Below are positions 51,104-61,450 of a stretch of 64,000 nt of DNA, one piece after another; the stretch's first letter is position 1, and every line of letters starts with the position of its first letter. A program made the translations under genes and the position numbers. Source of the stretch: Pseudomonadales bacterium. Lineage in GTDB: Bacteria > Pseudomonadota > Gammaproteobacteria > Pseudomonadales > Azotimanducaceae. The DNA lies in assembly GCA_028281005.1 (NCBI GenBank), contig JANQKS010000132.1, positions 62,001 through 126,000 of the forward strand, given 5' to 3'. Under the pieces are notes generated by a model, which saw nothing but the letters and a program-made list of their open reading frames with translations, did not search any database and was not told the origin of the DNA.

Positions 51104-51784
51104 TCACAAGCTAGACTTCGACTGATGTCGCACATCACGACCCTGGACTTGGAAGATCACGTATTCGCACATGTTTTTGGCATGATCCCCAATCCGCTCA
51201 AAGGAGCGTGCGACCCAAATGGTGGTGAGCAGGTGCTTAATTTCTTCAGGCTGTGCAGACATGTCTTCGGTGCACCGTGCGACAATGGCATCATAAGCAT
51301 CGTCCACCGCTTCGTCCGCCTTGATGACCTCCGCCGCCGCCTCAGGATTCACTCTAGCAAAGGCATCTAAAGCACTGTTTAACATAGCAATAACGCTTTG
51401 GTGCATGCCGCGTAAATCGCCGTATTGGTGGGCTGGAATACCCTGATCCAGAATCTGAAGGGTCATTTTTGCAATTCGGTTGGCTTCATCGCCGACGCGT
51501 TCCAAATCGGTAATGGCTTTCATCACGCCGATAACGTTGCGGAGATCACTGGCGGCAGGCTGACGGCGGGCGATAATGGCAACACATTGATCATCGAGCG
51601 CAATTTCCATGGCGTTCAAGCGACGTTCCCGTTGCCGCACCTCTTGTGCCATGGACATATCATGCGTGACGTAGGCGGCACCGGCATCTTGGACCTGTTG
51701 TTCCACCAAGCCACCCATCTCCATGAGTTGGTCGCGGATTGCGCCTAATTCTAGGTCGTACTGTTCAGATATGTGCCTGCTCAT
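51104..51784 (-). CDS. phoU: Phosphate signalling protein PhoU
   Basis: PhoU links the PstSCAB transporter to PhoR and keeps the Pho regulon off when phosphate is plentiful. The 226-residue protein is all-helical with two homologous halves carrying the family metal-binding sequences: DLERVGDEANRIA (about 92-104) and SFERIGDHAKNMCEY. It is the last gene of the phoR-pstSCAB-phoU operon, 35 bp after pstB. Confidence 0.96.
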   Translation of the reverse strand: MSRHISEQYDLELGAIRDQLMEMGGLVEQQVQDAGAAYVTHDMSMAQEVRQRERRLNAMEIALDDQCVAIIARRQPAASDLRNVIGVMKAITDLERVGDEANRIAKMTLQILDQGIPAHQYGDLRGMHQSVIAMLNSALDAFARVNPEAAAEVIKADEAVDDAYDAIVARCTEDMSAQPEEIKHLLTTIWVARSFERIGDHAKNMCEYVIFQVQGRDVRHQSKSSL

Positions 51785-51819
51785 GGCTGCCTTGTGCGGG
51801 TAGCTCAGGCAGATAGCTG

Positions 51820-52617
51820 TCAGCCGTAGCGACCCGTGATGTAGTCTTCGGTACTCTTTTCCTTAGGGTAGCGGAATATTGTGTCAGTTTCGCCGTACTC
51901 AACCAATTCACCTAGATTGAGAAAAGCAGTGAAATCGGAGACGCGCGCAGCCTGCTGCATGTTGTGAGTGACGATGACTATGGTGTAGTCGCTCTTCAAC
52001 TGGTGCACCAGCTCTTCAATTTTGAGGGTTGAGATTGGATCCAGCGCAGAAGCGGGTTCGTCGAGGAGGAGCACCGACGGTTGTACGGCGATGGCTCGGG
52101 CGATGACCAGGCGTTGTTGCTGCCCGCCGGATAAGCTTAGCGCCGATTCATCCAGGCGGTCGCGTACCTCTTCCCATAAGGCAGCGCTGCGCAGCGCCCA
52201 TTCCACGCGTTCGTCAAGCGATGCGGTGGAAGCCTCCCCTTGAATCTTCAGGCCGTAGGCGACGTTTTCGTAAATCGACTTGGGGAAGGGGTTGGGGCGC
52301 TGAAATACCATCCCCACCCGACGCCGCAACTCCGCCACATCGACGTCTGCGGCGTAGACATCCTCACCTTCAAGCTCGATGGTGCCGTTGATCTCGACGC
52401 CTTCGATGAGGTCATTCATGCGATTGAAACAACGCAGCAACGTGGATTTGCCGCAGCCGGATGGACCAATAAACGCTGTCACGTGGTGTTTTGGAATTTC
52501 CACGTTGATGCGCTTGAGCGCCGTGGTGTTGTCATAACTCAAACTCAGGTCACGTACACGTAACCCGATCTCGGTGGGTGGCGGCGAGGCGGATGGGGTA
52601 TCTGTTTGCTCGGACAT
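51820..52617 (-). CDS. pstB: Phosphate ABC transporter ATP-binding protein
   Basis: PstB energises phosphate import. The 265-residue protein has the Walker A motif GPSGCGKST (about 53-61), the Q-loop [18 protein letters not shown], the signature LSGGQQQR and Walker [13 protein letters not shown]. The match to PstB ([20 protein letters not shown] end) is close. The start follows pstA by 27 bp. Confidence 0.97.
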   Translation of the reverse strand: MSEQTDTPSASPPPTEIGLRVRDLSLSYDNTTALKRINVEIPKHHVTAFIGPSGCGKSTLLRCFNRMNDLIEGVEINGTIELEGEDVYAADVDVAELRRRVGMVFQRPNPFPKSIYENVAYGLKIQGEASTASLDERVEWALRSAALWEEVRDRLDESALSLSGGQQQRLVIARAIAVQPSVLLLDEPASALDPISTLKIEELVHQLKSDYTIVIVTHNMQQAARVSDFTAFLNLGELVEYGETDTIFRYPKEKSTEDYITGRYG

Positions 52618-52644
52618 TTCTTAGTGTGTGGTTGCCGGAAGTGG

Positions 52645-54360
52645 TTACTCGAAGCTGCGATACCGTTGCTCTAGGCGGTGACGCAGGGTGATGGCGGCCA
52701 GGTTAAGACTGACGATGATGGTAATCAGCAACAGCGCTGTGGCATAGACCAGCGGCCTAGCGGCTTCTACATTAGGACTTTGGAAACCCACATCATAAAT
52801 GTGAAAGCCTAAATGCATGAACTTGCGGTCGAGGTGCAAAAACGGGAACTCACCATCAATTGGTAGCGCGGGTGCAAGTTTAACCACACCCACCAGCATC
52901 AACGGCGCCACTTCACCGGCCGCACGCGCCACCGCCAGGATGACGCCGGTGAGGATTGCCGGAGAAGCCATGGGTAAGACGACTTGCAGCAATGTTTCCG
53001 CGCGGGTTGCGCCTAGCGCCAAGCTGCCCTCACGAAGAGCCATGGGGATGCGCGCCAAGCCTTCTTCCGTCGATACAATCACCACCGGTACGGTTAACAG
53101 GGCTAGCGTCAACGATGCCCAGAACAAACCAGGTGTGCCAAACGTCGGCGCTGGCAGTGCCGCTTGGTAAAACAGCTGATCGATATTGCCACCGAGGAAG
53201 TAGACAAAAAAGCCTAACCCAAACACGCCGTACACGATGGACGGTACCCCGGCCAAATTGCTGATTGCGATTCGCAGCACGCGTATGAGCGGGCCTCGCG
53301 TGGCGTATTCATGCAGATACACCGCTGTAATGACACCTATTGGGGTGACCACCACGCTCATTAACAAGACCATCAACACCGTACCAAAAATAGCTGGAAA
53401 CACACCGCCTTCGGTATTGGCTTCGCGTGGATCTTCGCTGAGAAAACGCCAAATGTTGCTGGTGAACTGAACGGCTTTGTCGACGAAACCCATACGGTTG
53501 GGATAGCTCACCCGCAAGGTGTCGGCCAGATCAATGGTGTGTTGCTGTCCGTTTTGGATCTGTACTAACAACTCACTGCCGGCCAAACTCGATAACAAGC
53601 CGCTTAAAATGGTCTCCTGTTCCGCATAGGTCTGCAGCAGTATTTGTTCTTCTGCTCTGAGTTGAGCCTGTCGGTTGGTGGCGTCGGCAGACGCCGATAG
53701 TTGCATGGCGCGTTGCTGCAGACGTAAAGCCTGCAGCTCGCTGCTGATCTGTTTGATGGTGCCACTTTCCAGTGTTGCTATAGCATCGCGGGTGTCATTC
53801 AGGCGCTGTAACGTGCTTTGCAAAACGGGCTGCAGCTCTGCACCGGTGACAGCAGAAAGTGGTGCCCCGGGCGTTTCATTGCTCAAAAATCGCAACGCCT
53901 CGATTCGTCCGAATGCATATCCCCATTCCACTCGCTCAATGCTGGTCAATGTTTCAGGTTGCGCTTGGGTGATGATGTCGTGACGATATACCCAACGAAA
54001 ATCCGGCGGATTCAGGCGCCGATTGCCGGTTTTAAACAACCATCGTTCCACTTGGTTGGCGTTTTCAGGCAAGCGTGAGGCATCCCCGCCGGCTTCCGTA
54101 AACTGCGTGCGTGACAGCGTGTCGGTTTCTACGCGTTGCCCAATCAATGTGACGCTGCGGTCATCTGCGTCGCGATAAGTGATCTCATATAGTGGCTGCG
54201 GCCAAAAATGTGTCAGGCCATTAAACGCAATCAGCAGCAAGATGAAGGCCACCGTACAAACGCTGAGAGCCAGCGCGCCTGCGTTCAGCCACACCCAGAT
54301 TTCGTTGGCATCAAACCAGTGGTTAGGGCGTCTCAGGTTTGTGGTGGGTGTGGCTTGCAT
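52645..54360 (-). CDS. pstA: Phosphate ABC transporter permease PstA, long form
   Basis: PstA is one of the two membrane subunits of the phosphate importer. At 571 residues it is nearly twice E. coli PstA (296). A first membrane segment (about 25-48) precedes a large periplasmic insertion with a coiled coil (about 185-270), then the transport domain with five membrane segments (about 330-565, GTVLMVLLMSVVVTPIGVI, EGSLALGATRAETLLQVVLP, the EAA loop). The long form is known in Pseudomonas-type bacteria. pstC lies 5 bp upstream. Confidence 0.93.
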   Translation of the reverse strand: MQATPTTNLRRPNHWFDANEIWVWLNAGALALSVCTVAFILLLIAFNGLTHFWPQPLYEITYRDADDRSVTLIGQRVETDTLSRTQFTEAGGDASRLPENANQVERWLFKTGNRRLNPPDFRWVYRHDIITQAQPETLTSIERVEWGYAFGRIEALRFLSNETPGAPLSAVTGAELQPVLQSTLQRLNDTRDAIATLESGTIKQISSELQALRLQQRAMQLSASADATNRQAQLRAEEQILLQTYAEQETILSGLLSSLAGSELLVQIQNGQQHTIDLADTLRVSYPNRMGFVDKAVQFTSNIWRFLSEDPREANTEGGVFPAIFGTVLMVLLMSVVVTPIGVITAVYLHEYATRGPLIRVLRIAISNLAGVPSIVYGVFGLGFFVYFLGGNIDQLFYQAALPAPTFGTPGLFWASLTLALLTVPVVIVSTEEGLARIPMALREGSLALGATRAETLLQVVLPMASPAILTGVILAVARAAGEVAPLMLVGVVKLAPALPIDGEFPFLHLDRKFMHLGFHIYDVGFQSPNVEAARPLVYATALLLITIIVSLNLAAITLRHRLEQRYRSFE

Positions 54361-54365
54361 TGCGA

Positions 54366-56582
54366 CTACAGCCGACCGTAGTGGCTGCGCAGGCGTTCGC
54401 GCACAATCTCAGCCATGGTGTTAAAGGCGAAGGTGATCACAAACAATACCAGGGCGGTGAGAAACAAGATTCGGTAGTGTGAGCTGTCGACTTCCGTTTC
54501 CGGCAGCTCCACGGCGATGTTGGCCGCAAACGTGCGCATCCCCTCAAAAATGTTGATGTCCATGATGGGGGTGTTACCCGTTGCCATCAGCACAATCATG
54601 GTTTCGCCAACCGCGCGGCCAACCCCCACCATTACGGCGGCGAAGATTCCGGGCCCGGCGGTCAACAACACCACTTGGGTCAAGGTTTGCCATGGCGTGG
54701 CCCCCAAGGCCAGGGAGCCATTAATCAGATGCTGCGGCACGCCATGGATGGCATCCTCGGCGATGGAAAAGATGGGGGGTATGACCGCCAGGCCCATGAC
54801 CATACCAACCACCAAGGCATTACGTTGCGCGTAGTCGAGCCCGGCCACCTCTCGCAGCCACGCGCGGCTATCGCCAAAGAAAAACAGATTCTCAAACACC
54901 GGACCAAGCTGAAAGGAAAGGCTTACGGAGACAATGATGGCGGGGATCACCACTAACGCAAACCCACCCGGTACGCGCCGCCGTATCGATGGCGGTGTGG
55001 CGGACCAAGCGACTGCGACTGACAAAAGAGCCAACGGAACAGCAATAAACGCTGTTAACACGCTGGCCAACTCGCTTTCAATGATGGGCGCCAACCAAAG
55101 CCCACCGATAAAACCGAGAATCACCGTCGGCAGCGCTGCCATGATCTCTATGCCGGGCTTGATCCAAGCGCGCAATTCAGGGGCCATAAAATAAGCTGTA
55201 TAGATGGCCCCCATGATGGCAAGCGGCAGAGCAAACAGCAGGGCATAAAACGCCGCTTTTAAGGTACCGAATAACAGCGGCACCAGTGAAAATTTGGGTT
55301 CAAAGTCGTTGTCGGCGGAGGATGATTGCCAGCTGTACACAGGCGCGGCGTATCCTTCGTACCACACCTGCCTCCACAACGCGGAAAAAGACAGCTCAGG
55401 GTGCTCATTGTGGAGTTGATAAAGCGTCAGCCGGTCCGCAGCAGGGCTGGCAAGGAGCAGGTCTGCGCGCGGAGAAATAGCGCTGACCACAGGGCTTGTC
55501 ATGGTTGCTGCTTGTTCTGCGACGATATTACCCGCGGCGGGGTAAAGCAGGTGCAGGTGACCGTCGCCAGTGGCTGCAAAAACACCTTTGCGTCGAGGTT
55601 CGGCAAGGAGTGTGTGAACGCCATGTTGCAGTTCAAAGCTTCGAATGGGTTGTAATCTAAAGCCCAGACTGTCACGCACGACGGACCATTGCGCCAGGCT
55701 GCCACGGTCGTCGGCTACCATAATGGATTGGCGGCCGAGCAAAGGCGTTAGCGCAGTAACGCGCCGCTCCGGTGCCCCCAACTGTGTTTGAAAAATTGTT
55801 TCGATGTGGGTGAAGTCGCGAATGCCCACTACGTGTAGGCTGTTGTTTTCACTTTGTAGGAAAATCCACTCGTTGCGCGGCCCCAAGTAGGCGTGAGCAA
55901 TCGGTGATTCGTGTAGATAGCTGGTTTCGCTGGCGTCGAGCAATGGAAAGCCTGCTTCTACGTTGGTGTAGCGTAGGAGTGATAGGCGTGCGCCATCCAC
56001 ACTGGCAATGGTCAGGGTGTCGTTTGCCAGATGGGCGTCAAACGCTGCGGTGGCACCCAAGGCGATGGGTTGTTGGCCAAAAGCCGGCTCCAGGCGCGGC
56101 ACAACCTTGCGCACGTTTCCTTCAAAGACAACTTCGAAGTCGGTTTGCACGAGCCACAAGCGGTTGGTGGTGTCCAGCAGGGCATATCTATTTAGCGTGG
56201 GATAGACGCGCTGTGCTTTGCTTATGGGTACACCAAGGTCGTATGCGGCTAAGGGTGTGCCTTGTTGCACCTCATAAAATTCAATCACCCCGTCCGTGGA
56301 AATCCGTAGGGCAACTTCGCCACTTTCGCTGATGTCCACCAACGCGGCAGAACGCGGTAGTACCGACAGTTGGTGTGAGGGTGTAATGGACGCAGGCGCA
56401 AAAGCTGGCGCCACCGTCCAAAGTAAGTACACAAAAATCAACACCACTGCAGCCAGGACAGTGATGCCGCCGGTGGTAACCAAGTAGCGCACAGCCTGAT
56501 CCAACAAAGCACGTTTACGTGCGCTCCGGTCGGCACTCAGCGTATGGGGTATCACCCCCTTTTGTTCAGCCGGAGTTACCAC
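54366..56582 (-). CDS. pstC: Phosphate ABC transporter permease PstC, long form
   Basis: PstC is the partner permease of PstA. At 738 residues it is more than twice E. coli PstC (319). After a first membrane segment (about 35-60) there is a large periplasmic domain (about 70-400) with a repetitive beta-propeller-like character, then the permease domain (about 440-735) with the EAA-type loop GSLALGATPWQTLTQVVL. The start GTG overlaps the pstS stop by one base. Confidence 0.93.
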   Translation of the reverse strand: MVTPAEQKGVIPHTLSADRSARKRALLDQAVRYLVTTGGITVLAAVVLIFVYLLWTVAPAFAPASITPSHQLSVLPRSAALVDISESGEVALRISTDGVIEFYEVQQGTPLAAYDLGVPISKAQRVYPTLNRYALLDTTNRLWLVQTDFEVVFEGNVRKVVPRLEPAFGQQPIALGATAAFDAHLANDTLTIASVDGARLSLLRYTNVEAGFPLLDASETSYLHESPIAHAYLGPRNEWIFLQSENNSLHVVGIRDFTHIETIFQTQLGAPERRVTALTPLLGRQSIMVADDRGSLAQWSVVRDSLGFRLQPIRSFELQHGVHTLLAEPRRKGVFAATGDGHLHLLYPAAGNIVAEQAATMTSPVVSAISPRADLLLASPAADRLTLYQLHNEHPELSFSALWRQVWYEGYAAPVYSWQSSSADNDFEPKFSLVPLLFGTLKAAFYALLFALPLAIMGAIYTAYFMAPELRAWIKPGIEIMAALPTVILGFIGGLWLAPIIESELASVLTAFIAVPLALLSVAVAWSATPPSIRRRVPGGFALVVIPAIIVSVSLSFQLGPVFENLFFFGDSRAWLREVAGLDYAQRNALVVGMVMGLAVIPPIFSIAEDAIHGVPQHLINGSLALGATPWQTLTQVVLLTAGPGIFAAVMVGVGRAVGETMIVLMATGNTPIMDINIFEGMRTFAANIAVELPETEVDSSHYRILFLTALVLFVITFAFNTMAEIVRERLRSHYGRL

Positions 56583-57640
56583 TAGATAAGCTTTTGCAAC
56601 TCACGGTACGCGATTTGTGGTGACACCGGGATGTAGCCATCTTTGCTGACGATGGCCTGGCCTTCGCTAGACAACGCAAAGCGGACAAACTCACGTTCCA
56701 GTGGTAATAGGGGTTGATTGGGCGGTTTGTTTACGTAGATATAGAAGAATCGTGACAATGGATAACTGCCGTCTGCGGCGCTGGCAATATTGGCGCTCAC
56801 CGGGTTAGCGCCATGTCGCCCCACTCGTAACGCCTTGACCCCAGATGTGCGGTAGCCGATGCCTGAATATCCCACCGCATTCAGCGACGACGCCACGGCT
56901 TGCACCACTGATGCGGAGCCGGGCTGTTCGTTGAGGGAGTTTTTGTAGTCACCGGCGCACAGCGCCACACTCTTAAAGTAGCCGTAGGTCCCGGACACTG
57001 AGTTACGCCCGTAGATTTGGATCGGCCGCTCTTGCCAACCGCCAGTCAAGCCCAGATCTCCCCATAACGCGATGTCCCTGCGACTTCCACAGCGTCGGGT
57101 GACGGAAAATATGGCGTCGATTTGTTCAATCGTGATTTCCTGCAAAGGATTATCTTTGTGCACGTAGACCGCAACCGCATCAATCGCCACGCGTATAGCG
57201 GTTGGCTTGTAGCCAAAACGTTGCTCAAACGCTTCGATTTCATTGTCCTTAAACGCGCGGCTCATGGGGCCAAAATTAGCCGTACCTTCGCTGAGCGCGG
57301 GGGGTGCGGTTGATGAGCCGGCTGCTTGGACTTGGATGTTTACGCTGGGATAAACGCGTTTAAAGCTGTCAGACCACAAAGTCATTAGGTTGGACAACGT
57401 ATCCGAGCCGGCGCTGCTTAAGGTGCCTGATAATCCCGACATTCTTACGTAGGGGTGCAGCGCCGACACTGCTGAATCTGGGCTGGGTTGGTTCAGTTCT
57501 AGCGGCACGGGCTGTACGGCCTGTGCTGGGTGTCCGCGCAGTTCAAGATCACGCGGCGGTTCATCGCTGCAAGCAGTTAGGATTGTCAACAGCCCGGCGA
57601 TGAAGGTGATGGATAAGCCAGGCGAGTTATGCTTGCGCAT
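56582..57640 (-). CDS. pstS: Phosphate-binding lipoprotein PstS-like
   Basis: The 352-residue protein captures phosphate in the periplasm for PstCA. It starts with a lipoprotein signal ([10 protein letters not shown], Cys near 24), has a linker of about 45 residues, and a PBP domain with [37 protein letters not shown] and [14 protein letters not shown], the phosphate-contacting loops. The start overlaps the end of phoR by 14 bp, tying the sensor gene to the transporter. Confidence 0.92.
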   Translation of the reverse strand: MRKHNSPGLSITFIAGLLTILTACSDEPPRDLELRGHPAQAVQPVPLELNQPSPDSAVSALHPYVRMSGLSGTLSSAGSDTLSNLMTLWSDSFKRVYPSVNIQVQAAGSSTAPPALSEGTANFGPMSRAFKDNEIEAFEQRFGYKPTAIRVAIDAVAVYVHKDNPLQEITIEQIDAIFSVTRRCGSRRDIALWGDLGLTGGWQERPIQIYGRNSVSGTYGYFKSVALCAGDYKNSLNEQPGSASVVQAVASSLNAVGYSGIGYRTSGVKALRVGRHGANPVSANIASAADGSYPLSRFFYIYVNKPPNQPLLPLEREFVRFALSSEGQAIVSKDGYIPVSPQIAYRELQKLI

Positions 57641-59003
57641 GTGCTTGTGAAGACTGGTTGTCTAACAACTTGGATTCGGCGGCGAGGTCAGTGAGCTTTG
57701 CGGCGGTGAAGTCACAGTAAAACTCGCTGCCTTCACCCACCACGGAGGAGACGTGCAATTCGGAATTGTGGCGACGTAAGACATGTTTAACGATGGCCAA
57801 CCCCAGACCGGTGCCGCCACGGGTGCGCGCATCTGCCATATCCACTCGATAAAATCGTTCTGTAATGCGATGCAGGTGTTCGGGGGCGATACCGACACCG
57901 GCATCCTTCACCATCAAGCGGACCGTTGACTGGCTCGCGGCGTCGGACGCCACCTCTGTGCTGGTCGTGTCCCCATCTACCAATTGCCAACTGATCTCAA
58001 CCGGCGTGCCTTCTTGGCTGTAACGTAACGCATTGCTTAACAGATTGACGCACACACTATACAGCTCCGCTTCGATGCCGAGCACTTTGGCATTTGATGT
58101 GCAGTTGATGGTGATCTGATCTCTACTGTGTGCAAGCCCTTGTACCTCCTGCACAGCGTTGCTGATGAGTTGCGGCATCGACACCGGATCCAACTCTGCA
58201 GGCATGGGGGTAGATTCGAGCCGTGTCAGCAGCAGTAGATCGTCCACCAGAGAGCGGATGCGTCCGATGGGGGAGGTGAGACGATCGATGAGACTCAAGC
58301 GTAAATCGTCAGGCTGGCTGTCGTCAGCAATGGTCTCCAAATATCCGGAGACCACGGTCAACGGCGTGCGCAATTCATGTGATACGTTGGCGATAAAGTT
58401 TTGCCGCATGGTTAACAGGCGATTCAGTTCTGTGTTGTCGCGCACAAGCACCACAAAGCGGTTTTCTTCGACGCTAAAACTGCGCGCCTCAAGTGTCTTG
58501 TCTGCGTCAAACGGCGAGGGGAATTCTAGGATCGCGTTGTTTACACCTTCGCGCAGAAAGGTGACAAAATCCGGGCTGCGTACCACCGCGGCAAGGCCAA
58601 TGCCGCGGTCACTCTCTTTTAGGTGCAACAGACGCTGTGCAGCCGCGTTGAAACCTTCGATTTCGCCGGTTTCATTCAAGATGATCACCGCATCGGGAAT
58701 TACTTCCACCAGGGCCATCACCTCGCGTAGGCGCGTCATGAACTGACGCGAGCGAACGCGCTCACGTTGCAACATGCGATAGGGGGTGATGCTCAGCGCA
58801 TACCAACTGCGATTGGCATTGGCGGGCGGCCGCAGCGGCCTGGCCGCCCACGTCTGCGCCTTGCGAAACTCAAACCATTGCAGACCAATCCAGGCCAGTG
58901 TTGCAGCAAACAGCGCCCAACCGAGCGCCCCTGTGGCCAAGCCAATGGGCACGGCTAAGACCAGCAGCAGTAGGGCGGTGACAACTTCTTTGGTGAACTT
59001 CAC
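57627..59003 (-). CDS. phoR: Phosphate regulon sensor kinase PhoR
   Basis: PhoR phosphorylates PhoB under phosphate limitation. The 458-residue protein has two N-terminal membrane segments (about 7-44), a charged linker, a PAS domain (about 95-190, [19 protein letters not shown]) and a kinase core: [12 protein letters not shown] with the phospho-histidine near 210, N box [10 protein letters not shown]1 DAGVGIA, and [11 protein letters not shown]. It heads the pst operon, 27 bp after an SDR gene. I saw no Pho box directly before it. Confidence 0.93.
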   Translation of the reverse strand: MKFTKEVVTALLLLVLAVPIGLATGALGWALFAATLAWIGLQWFEFRKAQTWAARPLRPPANANRSWYALSITPYRMLQRERVRSRQFMTRLREVMALVEVIPDAVIILNETGEIEGFNAAAQRLLHLKESDRGIGLAAVVRSPDFVTFLREGVNNAILEFPSPFDADKTLEARSFSVEENRFVVLVRDNTELNRLLTMRQNFIANVSHELRTPLTVVSGYLETIADDSQPDDLRLSLIDRLTSPIGRIRSLVDDLLLLTRLESTPMPAELDPVSMPQLISNAVQEVQGLAHSRDQITINCTSNAKVLGIEAELYSVCVNLLSNALRYSQEGTPVEISWQLVDGDTTSTEVASDAASQSTVRLMVKDAGVGIAPEHLHRITERFYRVDMADARTRGGTGLGLAIVKHVLRRHNSELHVSSVVGEGSEFYCDFTAAKLTDLAAESKLLDNQSSQAHAQA

Positions 59004-59030
59004 ACTGCGAAACCCGGAGTTGGCCGGGTT

Positions 59031-59912
59031 TTACACTTCCATCGGTTTTAACAGTTTTGGCCAACTGTCTATCGAAGCCTCCATGGCTTCACCAATTTCC
59101 GCCACACTCCAAGGTTGATCCAACGCATCCTTCTCAGCAATCACGTCGACGCGCCAAGACAACAATGTGGTGCGATTGCCGCTGACGCAGAACTGTCGAC
59201 CGGTCACCTTGGCGGCCTCATCGGTGCATAGCCACACCACCGTGGGGGATACCTTTTCCGGTGCCAGGCGCTCACTCAGGTTTGGTGCATCGGGCATGAT
59301 GTCTTCGGTCATGCGCGACAAGGCGGCCGGTGCCAGCACATTGACGGTAATGCCGTACTTCATGCCTTCTAGGGCCAGCACGCGCATAAATCCGGCAATC
59401 CCCGCTTTGGCCGCTCCGTAGTTGGTTTGGCCAAAGTTGCCGATCAAGCCAGAGGTGGAGGAGGTCATGACGATGCGGCCACCTTCACCTTGTTCCAGCA
59501 TACGTTGCCACGCGTGTTTGGTAACCAGATAGGTGCCACGCAGGTGGACGTCGATGACGATGTCCCATTCGTCATCACTCATGTTCTTAAAAGACTTGTC
59601 GCGCAGAATGCCGGCGTTGTTGATAAGAATGTCCAAGCGCCCGAAAGTATCGACCGCACACTGCACCATACCGGCAGCATCTTCATCGTTGGTCACCGAG
59701 CCGTAGTGTGCCACTGCGCTGCCGCCCGCGGCTTTGATTTCATCCACAACCCCGTCAGCCATGCTGGTACCGCCGCCGCCACCGTGCCGATCCCCTCCAA
59801 GGTCGTTGACCACCACCGAGGCGCCTTCCTGCGCGAGTAGTAACGCGTGAGCGCGGCCTAGGCCTCCGCCTGCCCCGGTGACGATCGCTACTTTACCGTC
59901 TAGTTGTCCCAT
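59031..59912 (-). CDS. Short-chain dehydrogenase of the peroxisomal MFE-2 / (3R)-hydroxyacyl-CoA dehydrogenase type
   Basis: The 293-residue protein has TGAGGGLGRAHALLLA (about 12-27), NDLGGDRHGGGGG, NNAGILRDKSF and the catalytic STSGLIGNFGQTNYGAAKAG region. The NDLGG loop and the extended C-terminus (VDVIAEKDALDQPWSVAEI) match dehydrogenase domains of multifunctional beta-oxidation enzymes. With the acyl-CoA dehydrogenase gene upstream it probably works in fatty-acid or steroid side-chain oxidation. A 12-bp tandem repeat lies just before its ribosome binding site. Confidence 0.85.
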   Translation of the reverse strand: MGQLDGKVAIVTGAGGGLGRAHALLLAQEGASVVVNDLGGDRHGGGGGTSMADGVVDEIKAAGGSAVAHYGSVTNDEDAAGMVQCAVDTFGRLDILINNAGILRDKSFKNMSDDEWDIVIDVHLRGTYLVTKHAWQRMLEQGEGGRIVMTSSTSGLIGNFGQTNYGAAKAGIAGFMRVLALEGMKYGITVNVLAPAALSRMTEDIMPDAPNLSERLAPEKVSPTVVWLCTDEAAKVTGRQFCVSGNRTTLLSWRVDVIAEKDALDQPWSVAEIGEAMEASIDSWPKLLKPMEV

Positions 59913-59928
59913 AGTTGCTCTCCTCTTT

Positions 59929-59964
59929 TTGTCGTGTTGGTTGTCGTGTTGTTTGAAATGTTGT
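59929..59964 (-). repeat. 12-bp tandem repeat, three copies, upstream of the SDR gene
   Basis: On the plus strand the units read TTGTCGTGTTGG, TTGTCGTGTTGT and TTGAAATGTTGT. On the coding (minus) strand they end directly before AAAGAGGAG, the ribosome binding site of the SDR gene (ATG at 59912). Confidence 0.8.
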
Positions 59965-60009
59965 CAGTAGTGTCGTTTGTGATTGTTGCAGCCTGATGGC
60001 GCAGACTGA

Positions 60010-61200
60010 TCAGTATGAGCGTGGCATCTCCAGCACGTGCTCCGCTAAGTAACTTAGAATCAAGTTCGTTGAAATGGGTGCAATCTGGTACAGCCGGGTT
60101 TCACGGAACTTGCGCTCAATGTGATATTCCTTGGCAAAGGCAAAACCGCCGTGGGTTTGCATGCAGACATCTCCCGCTTGCCAAGAAGCTTCTGAGGCCA
60201 GCATTTTGGCCATGTTGGCTTCCGCTCCGCAGGGCTTGCCGGCATCAAACATGCGCGCCGCTTTGTCCACCATGAGGCTGGCCGCTTCCACTTGGGTATA
60301 GGCCCGCGCAATTGGAAATTGCACCCCTTGATTGTGCCCGATGGCGCGGCCGAACACTTCCCGGTCGCTGGCATAGGTGCTGGCTTTGTCGATGAAATAG
60401 CGGCCATCACCCACACACTCGGCGGCAATGAGAATGCGCTCCGCGTTCATGCCGTCGAGGATGACGCGAAAGCCTTTACCCTCTTCACCCAACAAGTTTT
60501 CTGCGGGGATGCGCAGATCGTCAAAAAACAGCTCGCACGAGTGGTGGTTGATCATCGATTCAATCGGGCGGATTTCCAAGCCGTTGCCTTCTGCCGCTTT
60601 GACGTCAATGATGAAGGTGGACAAACCTTCGGTTTTGCGCGTGGTTTTGTCTTTGTCCGTGGTGCGCGCCAGCAACAACATCAGGTCGGAATGTTGTATG
60701 CGGCTGATCCATACTTTTTGTCCGTTGATGACGTAAGCATCCCCATCCCGTCGCGCGGTCGTTTTTAAGCTTGTTGTATCGCTGCCGGTGGTGGGTTCAG
60801 TGACACCGAAACTCTGCAGGCGCAATTCGCCACTCGCAATTTGCGGTAGGTATTTGCTTTTTTGCTCAACGCTGCCGTGGCGCAACACCGAGCCCATGAC
60901 GTACATCTGTGCATGACACACCCCAGCATGGGCCCCGGAGCGGCAGACTTCTTCCATCACCGCTGCGGCTTCGAGCACACCCAGACCCGAGCCGCCATAT
61001 TGTTCCGGTATCAGTACGCCGAGAAAACCAGCTTGGGTCAGTTCTGCGACGAAGTCGCTGGGGTAGCCGTGGTTGCGATCCATTTCCAGCCAATAGTCTT
61101 CTCCATACTTCGTACACAGCTGCCTAACCGCCATGCGGATGTGCTCAATTTGCTCGTCGCGCGAATCTGCTTGCTGGCCTTCCACAGGCTGTTCAGCCAT
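60010..61200 (-). CDS. Acyl-CoA dehydrogenase family protein without the usual catalytic glutamate
   Basis: The 396-residue protein has the family folds: FGVTEPTTGSDTTSLKTTA, VWISRIQHSD, NHHSCELFFDDLRIP, FGRAIGHNQGVQFPIA, and QTHGGFAFAKEYHIERKFRE. The C-terminal segment reads RLYQIAPISTNLI, where common members have YEGTSEIQ with the catalytic Glu. A subfamily has this form and may use a base placed elsewhere, as isovaleryl-CoA dehydrogenase does. It lies just upstream of the SDR gene on the same strand. Confidence 0.88.
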   Translation of the reverse strand: MAEQPVEGQQADSRDEQIEHIRMAVRQLCTKYGEDYWLEMDRNHGYPSDFVAELTQAGFLGVLIPEQYGGSGLGVLEAAAVMEEVCRSGAHAGVCHAQMYVMGSVLRHGSVEQKSKYLPQIASGELRLQSFGVTEPTTGSDTTSLKTTARRDGDAYVINGQKVWISRIQHSDLMLLLARTTDKDKTTRKTEGLSTFIIDVKAAEGNGLEIRPIESMINHHSCELFFDDLRIPAENLLGEEGKGFRVILDGMNAERILIAAECVGDGRYFIDKASTYASDREVFGRAIGHNQGVQFPIARAYTQVEAASLMVDKAARMFDAGKPCGAEANMAKMLASEASWQAGDVCMQTHGGFAFAKEYHIERKFRETRLYQIAPISTNLILSYLAEHVLEMPRSY

Positions 61201-61405
61201 GGTGTATTCCTTGGTGGTTTACTGCTTCCCAAGTGTGCATTGTAACGTGGAATGCTTGACCCGTGGCCGTGCTAATGGGACGATCTCTCGGTCGATATAG
61301 TGAGCTAGCGTCAATATTTCACGAAAAGTGGGATAGAGTGACATAGGGCGGCTTGCAATATAGCCACTATAAAGATGGGGAGCCGCGGCAAATTGCCGCC
61401 ACACC

Positions 61406-61429
61406 AAAGCGGATAGAAAAGCGGATAGA
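61406..61429 (+). repeat. Exact 12-bp tandem duplication upstream of the secreted protein gene
   Basis: AAAGCGGATAGA occurs twice head to tail (61406-61417, 61418-61429). The ribosome binding region GGAGTAGAGGGAGAG follows and the ATG is at 61451. Confidence 0.85.
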
Positions 61430-61450
61430 ATTGGAGTAGAGGGAGAGCAC

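Noticed and set aside
50621-51370. A 249-codon open frame spanning the tRNA-Leu genes and hairpin repeats
   Set aside because: It runs antisense through two tRNA genes and the repeat modules and into the antisense of phoU; its translation is the usual by-product of tRNA sequence.
59004-59030. Pho box or terminator between the SDR gene and phoR
   Set aside because: No 11-bp-spaced GTCA repeats. A hairpin AAACCCGG/CCGGGTTT exists (59010-59031), but no T-run follows it on the minus strand, so I do not call it a terminator.
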